Shown in pieces: positions 44,033 through 50,655 of a DNA stretch of 50,655 nucleotides. Under the pieces are notes generated by a model. That model made no database searches. It was not told the origin of the DNA and saw only the letters and a program-made list of their open reading frames with translations. Made by a program: the position numbers and the translations under genes. The stretch's first letter is position 1. Every line of letters starts with the position of its first letter. The stretch lies in assembly GCA_963581435.1 (NCBI GenBank), contig CAUZOL010000007.1:1-50655 (forward strand), read 5' to 3'. The DNA comes from JABISG01 sp963581435. Its GTDB lineage: Bacteria; Planctomycetota; Planctomycetia; Planctomycetales; Planctomycetaceae.

Positions 44033-45325
44033 TCAGACGATGTCGGGCAGCTCAAAGCCTTTTCTATGCTCGCGGCCGACGTATTGGTTTGCCTCTTTGT
44101 CGTCGAAGGTTTCCGTCTTGGAATCGAGTCGCAGCTTCTTTCCCGTCCGCCAGGAGATGTTGCCGGCGTGGCACATCACGGTGCTGACGTGACCGGAATA
44201 GATTTCCTGGTTCAGCGATTCGCGTTTACGGCTGCGAATCGCGTCGAGGAAGTTTCGGATGTGCGCTTGCTGCCCCACGTCGCTGCTGCCCTGCTTGACG
44301 AGTTTGCCGGCGGCATCGTAAGCCTTCCATGAAGAGTTGCTCACCACCACCCAGCCGTTCTCGCCGTAAATATAGGCCCCTTCGCCGGCACCGTGTATTT
44401 GAGGTTTCGACCACAGCAGCATTTCGTACTGCAATACTTTGCCCGGGTACTCGTAGTTGACCAACATGGTGTCGGGCCATTCCTGGTCGTCGTTGAAAAA
44501 GAACTTGCCGCCGGAACAGGAGATCGCATCGGGCATGCCGTCCAGCCCCATCACGGCACGGCAGTAATCGATGCGGTGGACGCCGTCGTTGCCCAAATCG
44601 CCGGTGCCATAGTCGAACAGCCATCGCCATGCGCTTCCAACGGTTGACTTGTTGTAAGGCCGCGCGGGGGCCGGACCTTGCCAGATCTCGTAGTCGATGT
44701 CGGATGGCGGCTTGCTGTCTGCTGGTAGATGCACTGCGCCGTTGCGAGCGGTCTCCCAGGCCTTTCCGTAAATCACCTTGCCAAGCGCACCGCTCTTCAC
44801 ATAGTCAATCGCCTCTTTCAGGAACGCAGCGCTGCGAATCTGCGTTCCCATTTGCACCATGCGGCCGGTTTTGCGGGCGGCGGCCACTGCCGTCTTGCCT
44901 TCGAGAATGTTGTGGCTGGCGGGCTTCTCGACATAAACGTCTTTGCCGGCCAGACAACCCTCGATTGTGAGCAATGCGTGCCAATGGTCGGGTGTCGCCA
45001 CCATGAACGCGTCGATCGATTTGTCGTTCAGCAGGTCTCGGTAGTCGTTGACCAATTTGGGCATCCGCCCGGTCTTCTGTTTCATCTCAGCGCCGCGCTG
45101 ACGGCGGACCGACTCTCTGACATCGCAGATATGAGTGATTTCACAGTCCGGTTCGGCGGCGAAGCTGTTCATCACCGAGTTGCCACGCCCGCGAACCCCA
45201 ATGCAGGCGATGCTGATCTTGTCGTTGGCAGCAAATGCTCTGCCGCTTTGCCAAGGCATAAGACCAATGCCAAGACCAACGCTGGCAGACGTCTGGAGAA
45301 AACTACGCCGGGTGCTTCGAGGCAT
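44033..45325 (-). CDS. Tat-exported Gfo/Idh/MocA family oxidoreductase
   Basis: 430 residues with a twin-arginine signal (PRSTRRSFLQTSASVGLGIG). Rossmann fold follows: ISIACIGVRGRGNSVMNSF, FMVATPDHWHALLTIEGCLA and VYVEKPASHNILEGKTAVAA (the EKP motif). The C-terminal domain carries YGTGDLGNDGVHRIDYCRAV. Exported members of this family are typical of planctomycetes and probably use a tightly held NAD(P) on sugar derivatives. ATG 45325 has GGGAG upstream. Paralog of 15260-16399. Confidence 0.85.
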   Translation of the reverse strand: MPRSTRRSFLQTSASVGLGIGLMPWQSGRAFAANDKISIACIGVRGRGNSVMNSFAAEPDCEITHICDVRESVRRQRGAEMKQKTGRMPKLVNDYRDLLNDKSIDAFMVATPDHWHALLTIEGCLAGKDVYVEKPASHNILEGKTAVAAARKTGRMVQMGTQIRSAAFLKEAIDYVKSGALGKVIYGKAWETARNGAVHLPADSKPPSDIDYEIWQGPAPARPYNKSTVGSAWRWLFDYGTGDLGNDGVHRIDYCRAVMGLDGMPDAISCSGGKFFFNDDQEWPDTMLVNYEYPGKVLQYEMLLWSKPQIHGAGEGAYIYGENGWVVVSNSSWKAYDAAGKLVKQGSSDVGQQAHIRNFLDAIRSRKRESLNQEIYSGHVSTVMCHAGNISWRTGKKLRLDSKTETFDDKEANQYVGREHRKGFELPDIV

Positions 45326-45472
45326 GAGAAAGTCTCCCTGGTGAATGGAACCTTTCCACGAGCATATCCGCATTTGGCAGAAGATCAATCAGAATGTTGA
45401 TAACCGTAGCCGGATAAATGCGGCGCCGATGATCGGTTGTTGCTGCGATACGCTGTCGCCGGCCGTCTTCTT

Positions 45473-46309
45473 TTAGTCGCGCTGCCAGCGGCTGGGGTTC
45501 ATGCCGGGCGCTTCGCTGGCCATTTTCGTCGGCTTGTTCCCGCCGGCAAAGTCCCATTCGCGTTTGTTGCGACTGCCGAAGAACGGCTGAATCGATTCCG
45601 ATAAACGGGCCACCTCGGCGGCATCCCATTCCTCCACATCCGCCACCGGTCCCGCCCATCCGGGTCGAAAACCCAACGCCAGCATTTCGCGGGGCACGTC
45701 GCCGACGTTTGGCAAGTTGCCGTGAAAGACACGATGATTGATCAGCACGGCCGAACCCGCCTTCAACGTGACCGCCACTTCCTCCGGATGCGACTCGTAC
45801 CGCAGGTAGGGATTGGCATCGGCATGCATGCTGAGATGCGAATGCGGCACGACGCGAAACGGGGAAACCTCGGGCGTCAAATCGTCGAGATAATACAGCA
45901 CCCGCACCAGGAACGGGCAACTCCCTGCGTAACCAAAAATCTGTGATCCATACGGTTGCCCGTCCGCATGCAGGCTGATACCGGGATGCCCTGGTTCGCT
46001 GCGGGCATAAACGTGAGACATCAGAATCACGTCATCGCCAAACAGTACCCGCAAAAAATCAACAACAGGCGGGTTCGCAATCAGCTCGGCAATGCGTCCA
46101 CCGCGAAACTGAAGGTTCGGACATCCGCGCTGGTGTTCGCTGTAATCAACCCCCGTCGTCACCAACGTAGATGTTTCCAGCTTCAGCTGGGCGACGTCTT
46201 CAGGATCGATGACGTTCGGCAGGACGAGGTAACCCCCAACTTCAATCTGCCGAATCCGCTCGCCCAGCGTCAATGCCGACCAGTCGCGTTTGTCGAATTG
46301 GATTGTCAT
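45473..46309 (-). CDS. Phytanoyl-CoA dioxygenase (PhyH) family protein
   Basis: 278 residues. The iron ligands fit GISLHADGQPYG (HxD) and NHRVFHGNLPN (distal His), with the Arg of GDVPREMLALGF a candidate 2-oxoglutarate contact. The opening IRQIEVGGYLVLPNVIDPED is typical. It differs from the first PhyH protein (11727-12626), which supports different substrates. Located 148 bp upstream of the exported oxidoreductase start, on the same strand, so they could be co-transcribed. Cytoplasmic. Confidence 0.78.
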   Translation of the reverse strand: MTIQFDKRDWSALTLGERIRQIEVGGYLVLPNVIDPEDVAQLKLETSTLVTTGVDYSEHQRGCPNLQFRGGRIAELIANPPVVDFLRVLFGDDVILMSHVYARSEPGHPGISLHADGQPYGSQIFGYAGSCPFLVRVLYYLDDLTPEVSPFRVVPHSHLSMHADANPYLRYESHPEEVAVTLKAGSAVLINHRVFHGNLPNVGDVPREMLALGFRPGWAGPVADVEEWDAAEVARLSESIQPFFGSRNKREWDFAGGNKPTKMASEAPGMNPSRWQRD

Positions 46310-46686
46310 GCGGGTACCGTGTGAAGGTTGTCGAAATGGACGGTCGGGTGGCCGGGGCTGGACCGAAAGGAAGTCCCGGTTGTTGAATCAGAAACCCGGT
46401 TTCTTCGAGAAACCAGGTTTCTCGACGCGCGGCCGTTGAGTACGAACAGGGGCGGGGCTTCGTAAAGACTCCAGCCCCGGCCACCAAACCGCTGCACCAT
46501 ACATATCGGAGGGTGTTACAGCATGACAAGCCAGCGACTGCAAATCGCGGCTCGACAGGCCGCTGGCGAGTGCTCTTGAAGCCGACGGTTCGCTGTTGAC
46601 GGACTTCTGGTGTACAGTGAGCGGAGCAACATTCATTTCACAAGACCTTCGATGTCGGGCGTTGTTCGGCGGGGGAGAGATCACAC
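46310..46686. other. Divergent region with GAAACCCGGTTT palindrome
   Basis: No gene is supported. GAAACCCGGTTTCTTCGAG and AAACCAGGTTTCTCG (46391-46432) form a hairpin of the family seen at 27943-27973. Promoters for the PhyH gene (minus) and hydroxyacid oxidase gene (plus) should lie here. Confidence 0.5.
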
Positions 46687-47925
46687 ATGGATCGCAGAGC
46701 GTTCACACAACTGCTGACAATGGGGGCCGGCACATTGCCGTTGCTCGGCGCTGACGCGGCGGAAACCGATGATCCCGCCACGAATAAAACGACCGCCAAT
46801 GAAACCGTGAAGTCCGAAGGTGCGGCAGTATCCTCAGGAAAGACGAATCCGAACATGCCCGAACCGGTCAACGTTGCTGATTTCCAGAAGCTGGCTGAGT
46901 CGCGGATGCAAAACGCGACTTACAATTACATAACAACCGGCTCGGCCGATGAGATCACGCTGCGGGAAAATGTCGAAGCCTTTCGGCGGATGAAGGTGTT
47001 TCCGCCGCTGCTCAAAGGCGTCTCGAAAGCCGACCTATCGACGACGGTACTCAAGCGCAAGATCGACATGCCGATTCTGCTGGCACCGGTGGCCGCGCAG
47101 CGGATGTTTCATCCCGAAGGAGCGCTCGCATCGGCGCGGGCTGCCGCAGCCGCGAAAACGGTGTTTGCCGTCAGCAGCAGCGTCGGACACAGCGTCGAGG
47201 AAGTTTCACGGGCTGCAGCGGGACCGAAGTGGTTCCAGATTTACGTTCCGAAAGACCGTGCCGTCGCGCGTCAACTCGTCGAGCGCGTTGATAAAGCCGG
47301 CTACGAGGCGATCATCGTCACCGTCGATCTCGGCGAATGGAAGGACGCCGATCGCCGCGACCGATTTTCGCTGCCGAAAAAAATGCTGGTCAAACACCTG
47401 CGCGACGTTGGCTACAATCAGGTGACGAATGAAATGTCGAACGAGGAAGTTCAGGCCTTCAATGCGCAGGCGTGGGAGATTTCGCTTTCGTGGGACTTCT
47501 TCGACTGGTTGCGGTCGATTACGAAAACTCCATTGCTGATCAAAGGCGTGCTGCGTAAAGACGACGCCGAAAAGGCGGTGTCGCTCGGAATCGACGGCAT
47601 CGTTGTGTCGAACCACGGTGGCCGCCGACTAGACGGCATGCCGGCGAGCATCGACATGTTGCCGGACATCGTCGCAGCCGTCAAAGGCCGCGCCGAAGTT
47701 TACATGGACGGCGGAATCCGTCGCGGCACCGACGTGTTGAAAGCGCTTGCGCTCGGCGCGCGGGGCGTACTCGTGGGCCGTCCCTATGCCTGGGCATTGG
47801 GAGCCGACGGCGAAGCGGGCGTTCGCAAAGTTCTCACGTTGTTGCGCGAAGAATTTGAGAACGCGATGGTCTCGACCGGCTGCAGCAAACTCGCCGACAT
47901 CAATCGCTCGTTGCTAATGTCTTAA
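46687..47925 (+). CDS. FMN-dependent alpha-hydroxyacid oxidase, Tat-exported
   Basis: 412 residues. The N-terminus MDRRAFTQLLTMGAGTLPLL is a twin-arginine-type signal followed by a Thr/Asn-rich linker. The TIM-barrel shows AESRMQNATYNYITTGSADE and IPMP-type phosphate-binding regions such as ILLAPVAAQRMFHPEG and FQIYVPKDRAV. The catalytic region is GIDGIVVSNHGGRRLDGMPA (active-site His and Arg), then VYMDGGIRRGTDVLKALALG and GARGVLVGRPYAWALG for FMN phosphate. It oxidises lactate, glycolate or a similar acid. An electron acceptor is unknown. Confidence 0.87.
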   Translation: MDRRAFTQLLTMGAGTLPLLGADAAETDDPATNKTTANETVKSEGAAVSSGKTNPNMPEPVNVADFQKLAESRMQNATYNYITTGSADEITLRENVEAFRRMKVFPPLLKGVSKADLSTTVLKRKIDMPILLAPVAAQRMFHPEGALASARAAAAAKTVFAVSSSVGHSVEEVSRAAAGPKWFQIYVPKDRAVARQLVERVDKAGYEAIIVTVDLGEWKDADRRDRFSLPKKMLVKHLRDVGYNQVTNEMSNEEVQAFNAQAWEISLSWDFFDWLRSITKTPLLIKGVLRKDDAEKAVSLGIDGIVVSNHGGRRLDGMPASIDMLPDIVAAVKGRAEVYMDGGIRRGTDVLKALALGARGVLVGRPYAWALGADGEAGVRKVLTLLREEFENAMVSTGCSKLADINRSLLMS

Positions 47926-48099
47926 TAATCTCATCCGCGCGGCAGTCTTCACTGGTACCCAAGCTCCGGCTTGGGTACCCGGTTTCGTGAAGTGTTGCTT
48001 CGATCGATGCCGTGATTGCGCGCTGATCGAAGCGGAGCTTCGAGTAATAACGCCTGCCTTACTTCTGCACCGGAATAATGTCATCCGCGCGGCAGTCTT
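47924..48099. repeat. Direct repeat flanking two palindromes
   Basis: AATAATCTCATCCGCGCGG (from 47924) and AATAATGTCATCCGCGCGG (from 48074) share about 25 of 26 bases with the following CAGTCTT. The second copy is the 3' end of the SDR gene. Between them are GGTACCCAAGC-TCCG-GCTTGGGTACC (47954-47979) and GCTTCGATC (47997-48005) with its complement (48025-48033). The hairpins also suit the role of terminators between two convergent genes. Confidence 0.65.
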
Positions 48100-48847
48100 T
48101 GAATCGGAAGCCGCCATCGACGCACAACACCGAACCAGTGATGTAATCGGCCGCGTCGGATGACAGAAATACGGCTGCGCGACCGATATCGGTCGGCGTC
48201 CCCAATCGGCCCCAGGGAAGCGCGGCTGCTTCGCGGCGGATGACTTCCTCGCCGAACGATTCGTGTTCACCCGGAGTGTCGATCCAGCCCGGCTCGATCA
48301 CGTTGACATTGATCCGGTGTTGTGACAACTCGACCGAAATTGTCCGTGCCATGTGGTTCAATCCCGCTTTGGCGGCTCCGTAGGCAACACTGTTGGCCAT
48401 CGGCATTTCGGCCTGCACGCTGGAGATTAGAACAATCTTGCCCCCACCACCCTGTTCCACCATGTGCCGCGCGACGAGTTGGCTCATGTGAAACCCGCCG
48501 GTGAGCGTTGCCTGAATGACCCGCTCGAAATCGTCGGCATCGTAATCGAGAAAACGACATCTCACGCCGAACGCCGGGTTGCTGATGAGAATGTCGATGC
48601 GCTCAACCGCTTGCAGCGCATCGCGGACGAGTTGTTCACATCCGCTGCGCGAGAAGACATCGCCTTCCACAACGGTTACCTCGCGGCCCAACGACCGAAT
48701 TTCGTCGGCCGTTGATGCGGCGTCCGCGCTGCCGGGACGGTCGTTGATGACAATATTCGCACCGGCGCGGGCCAGTTCGACGGCACACCCTTTGCCAATT
48801 CCACGGCCCGCTCCGGTGATGAGTGCCGTTTTACCTTCGAGTTGCAT
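48059..48847 (-). CDS. SDR family oxidoreductase
   Basis: 262 residues from ATG 48847; the open frame to 49258 upstream is rejected as Arg-rich. Signatures: TALITGAGRGIGKGCAVELA (cofactor-binding glycines), NIVINDRPGSADAAS (acidic end favouring NAD), IDILISNPAFG, KIVLISSVQAEMP (Ser) and VAYGAAKAGLNHMARTISVE (Tyr-x3-Lys). The C-terminal GSVLCVDGGFRFKDCRADDI is classical SDR. It reduces or oxidises an alcohol/sugar; substrate unknown. Convergent with the hydroxyacid oxidase and divergent from the EF-hand propeller gene. Confidence 0.88.
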   Translation of the reverse strand: MQLEGKTALITGAGRGIGKGCAVELARAGANIVINDRPGSADAASTADEIRSLGREVTVVEGDVFSRSGCEQLVRDALQAVERIDILISNPAFGVRCRFLDYDADDFERVIQATLTGGFHMSQLVARHMVEQGGGGKIVLISSVQAEMPMANSVAYGAAKAGLNHMARTISVELSQHRINVNVIEPGWIDTPGEHESFGEEVIRREAAALPWGRLGTPTDIGRAAVFLSSDAADYITGSVLCVDGGFRFKDCRADDIIPVQK

Positions 48848-49100
48848 TGTTCGATCTTTCTGAGATTCAGGCGCGATCCTCTTCTGCACCACAGCAATAG
48901 CAACTGACGACAGCCGGGGCAATCGACTTCTGCGCATTCCGTCTCGACGACATCGTCGTTCTGCGTTGCGTCTGCTGTTTGATCGAGATAGGCTGAATCG
49001 TGATCGCTCTCCTGCTTCTGGGGGAGTGCATTTCATCGGCCGCAAAGTTTTGTGAAGTCGCGGCTTCTCGTGTTGTTCGCCGAGCATGGAGAGCGCGTCA

Positions 49101-50564
49101 ATGAAACGCCAGCCATCACAGCCAATTGTTTGCCTGCCGAATTCGATTCGAATCGCCTTGCTTGCGATCGTCTGCTGTGCGGTAACTTCGGTGACCATTG
49201 CGGATGACTGGAAACAGTTTCGCGGTCCGAATTCGACCGGCGTTTCCACCGCCAACAAACCGCTGCCCGTCGAATTCTCTTATGAGAAAAACGTGCTGTG
49301 GTCGGCCGAATTGGGGCGTGGCATCGCATCGCCGGTAATTGCCTCCGGCCGCGTGTTCGAGACCACCATGCTCGACAAACAGACGTTCGCCGTGATGGCG
49401 TTCGACGCAAAATCGGGCAAAAAGTTGTGGCAGAAGGAATTCCCGGCGGGCAAAGTGCCCGAAATCACACCGCCCAACGAGCACGCATCATCGACACCGG
49501 CGACCGACGGCGACCGCGTCTATGTCTACTTCAGCACGCTGGGCGTGATGGCATTCAATGCAGCCGATGGAAAGCTGCTGTGGAAACACCCCATCGCCAT
49601 GCCGCATTACTTAATGGGTTGGGGGCCGGCGAATTCGCCGATCGTTTATGAAGATTTGGTGATCTTCAACATCGACGACGACCTCGATCCGTTCCTGGTC
49701 GCACTCGATCGTTACTCGGGCGATGTGCGATGGAAAACGCCACGACCCGAGATGTTGGGCGGGTTCTCTACGCCCGTCATGTGCACGGCCGGCGGCCGCA
49801 CCGATCTCGTACTGGCCGGCTCGGGAAAAATGAAGGGGTACGATCCGCAAACGGGAAAAGAATTGTGGACCTGCAATTCGCTGCTGCGGACAATTATGAC
49901 GACGCCCGTGGTTGTCGATGACACGATCTACATGTCGTTGCAAAGTTACGGCGACACTGAACGCGTCCTCAAATTCGCTTTGCTGCAATGGCGCGACACG
50001 AATCAGGATGGCAAGCTGACAAAATCAGAACTTGAAAAAGTCTTTTGGAAAAAATTCGACAAGGGCGACAAAAACAAAGACGGCGAGTTGGTTGGAGACG
50101 AAATCGATGCCGCTTTTCAGGCACCGACCAACATGGCCGGCGGCGGCAACATCATTCAGGCGATTCGCGGCGGCGGAAAAGGCGATGTCACAAAGACGCA
50201 TCTGCTGTGGAATCTGGACAGCAAAGCCCCCTCGAACATCGCTTCGCCGCTGGCTTACAACGGCCGCCTGTTCGTCGTCAAGAAGGGGGGCATTTCCTCT
50301 GCCTTCAACCTCAAGGACGGTTCGACCGCCTGGCCGCGCAAGCGCATTCGCAACTTCGGCAACTATTATGCATCGCCCATTGCGGGCGATGGAAAGATTT
50401 ACGTCACGGGAGAAAACGGGTTCATCGTCGTTTTGAAGGCCGGCCCCAAACCCGAAATCCTGGCGAAAAACGACATGGGCGACAGCTGCATCGCCACGCC
50501 CGCAATTTCCGATGGACGAATTTATATTCGCACCCTGAAGAAGTTGTACTGCATCGGGAAGTGA
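49101..50564 (+). CDS. Exported PQQ-like beta-propeller with inserted EF-hand pair
   Basis: 487 residues from ATG 49101, chosen for GGAGAG upstream. Signal peptide (IRIALLAIVCCAVTSVTIA), then DDWKQFRGPNSTGVSTANK. Propeller blades include FDAKSGKKLWQKEFPAG, FNAADGKLLWKHPIAM, LDRYSGDVRWKTPRPEM and YDPQTGKELWTCNSLLR. Between blades (about residues 295-335) sit two EF-hand loops, DTNQDGKLTKSE and DKGDKNKDGELV GDE, predicting Ca2+ binding. A paralog without EF-hands is at 13078-14331. Probably periplasmic; the ligand is unknown. Confidence 0.85.
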   Translation: MKRQPSQPIVCLPNSIRIALLAIVCCAVTSVTIADDWKQFRGPNSTGVSTANKPLPVEFSYEKNVLWSAELGRGIASPVIASGRVFETTMLDKQTFAVMAFDAKSGKKLWQKEFPAGKVPEITPPNEHASSTPATDGDRVYVYFSTLGVMAFNAADGKLLWKHPIAMPHYLMGWGPANSPIVYEDLVIFNIDDDLDPFLVALDRYSGDVRWKTPRPEMLGGFSTPVMCTAGGRTDLVLAGSGKMKGYDPQTGKELWTCNSLLRTIMTTPVVVDDTIYMSLQSYGDTERVLKFALLQWRDTNQDGKLTKSELEKVFWKKFDKGDKNKDGELVGDEIDAAFQAPTNMAGGGNIIQAIRGGGKGDVTKTHLLWNLDSKAPSNIASPLAYNGRLFVVKKGGISSAFNLKDGSTAWPRKRIRNFGNYYASPIAGDGKIYVTGENGFIVVLKAGPKPEILAKNDMGDSCIATPAISDGRIYIRTLKKLYCIGK

Positions 50565-50592
50565 ACGTTGTGCGCAGTCATGAAAATATTTA

Positions 50593-50616
50593 GCCCGCCG
50601 TGAATACACGGCGGGC
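50593..50616 (+). terminator. Hairpin terminator after the propeller gene
   Basis: GCCCGCCGTG (50593-50602) and CACGGCGGGC (50607-50616) form a perfect 10-bp stem with a four-base loop, about 28 bp past the stop of the propeller gene. No T-run follows directly. The GC-rich stem supports a terminator or a REP-type palindrome. Confidence 0.6.
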
Positions 50617-50655
50617 CGCGTTCGACTTCAATCAACTGTCAAGCGGCAAACAAGC

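Noticed and set aside
1..50655. CRISPR arrays, tRNA and rRNA genes
   Set aside because: No regularly spaced direct repeats, tRNA cloverleaf signatures or rRNA-like stretches were seen; a dedicated scan could confirm this.

Overview
The window looks like a piece of a Planctomycetota chromosome. The gene content is typical of that phylum: pyrrolo-quinoline (PQQ) type beta-propeller proteins, Tat-exported Gfo/Idh/MocA oxidoreductases, secreted sugar phosphate isomerase/epimerase-like TIM barrels, phytanoyl-CoA dioxygenase-family proteins, an M81 peptidase, a DUF1559-type protein, a Ser/Thr kinase, an ECF sigma factor of the planctomycete type, a Uma2 endonuclease-fold protein and many TPR or HEAT lipoproteins. 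No rRNA, tRNA or CRISPR array was seen. Family names come from motif reading only; no database search was run.

Layout. 0.3-5.3 kb: an ankyrin protein, a planctomycete-type hypothetical protein, a GT39-like membrane glycosyltransferase convergent with and overlapping a membrane SGNH hydrolase, and a truncated exported protein. 5.7-11.5 kb: a minus-strand accessory island. It is read from a tyrosine recombinase (11008) through a small ORF, a helix-turn-helix protein, a Spo11/topoisomerase VI-A-like TOPRIM protein, three small genes and a DUF3820-like protein, and it lies beside a truncated ECF sigma gene. This is the most unusual part of the window. 11.7-15.0 kb: a PhyH dioxygenase, a TPR protein, a PQQ propeller and GreA. 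15.2-21.1 kb: a minus-strand sugar/hydroxyacid metabolism set (Gfo/Idh oxidoreductase, TIM-barrel isomerase, Uma2 protein, cupin isomerase-like protein, LarA-like protein).

21.2-31.2 kb: an ECF sigma factor followed by a PspA-like protein, a TPR lipoprotein, an FKBP isomerase, the CbiM-CbiQ permease pair of a cobalt/nickel ECF transporter without its ATPase, a small lipoprotein, a frameshifted membrane protein and an OmpA-type lipoprotein. 31.3-37.1 kb: a hypothetical gene, a short PheT lacking the tRNA-binding OB domain, a TPR lipoprotein, a Tat-exported isomerase/epimerase and a HEAT lipoprotein. 37.4-39.2 kb: a mosaic, decayed kinase/DUF1559 locus. 39.3-50.6 kb: an M81 peptidase, an HD-like protein, an exported PCMT with an extra C-terminal domain, YgfZ, a Tat-exported oxidoreductase, a second PhyH protein, an FMN-dependent hydroxyacid oxidase, an SDR and a PQQ propeller with inserted EF-hands.

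Intergenic spaces carry several families of palindromic repeats, some nested, and hairpins that probably serve as terminators between convergent genes. Several genes (6.1, 28.3, 37.9 and 38.47 kb) are interrupted by frameshifts or stops that are either real decay or sequencing errors.
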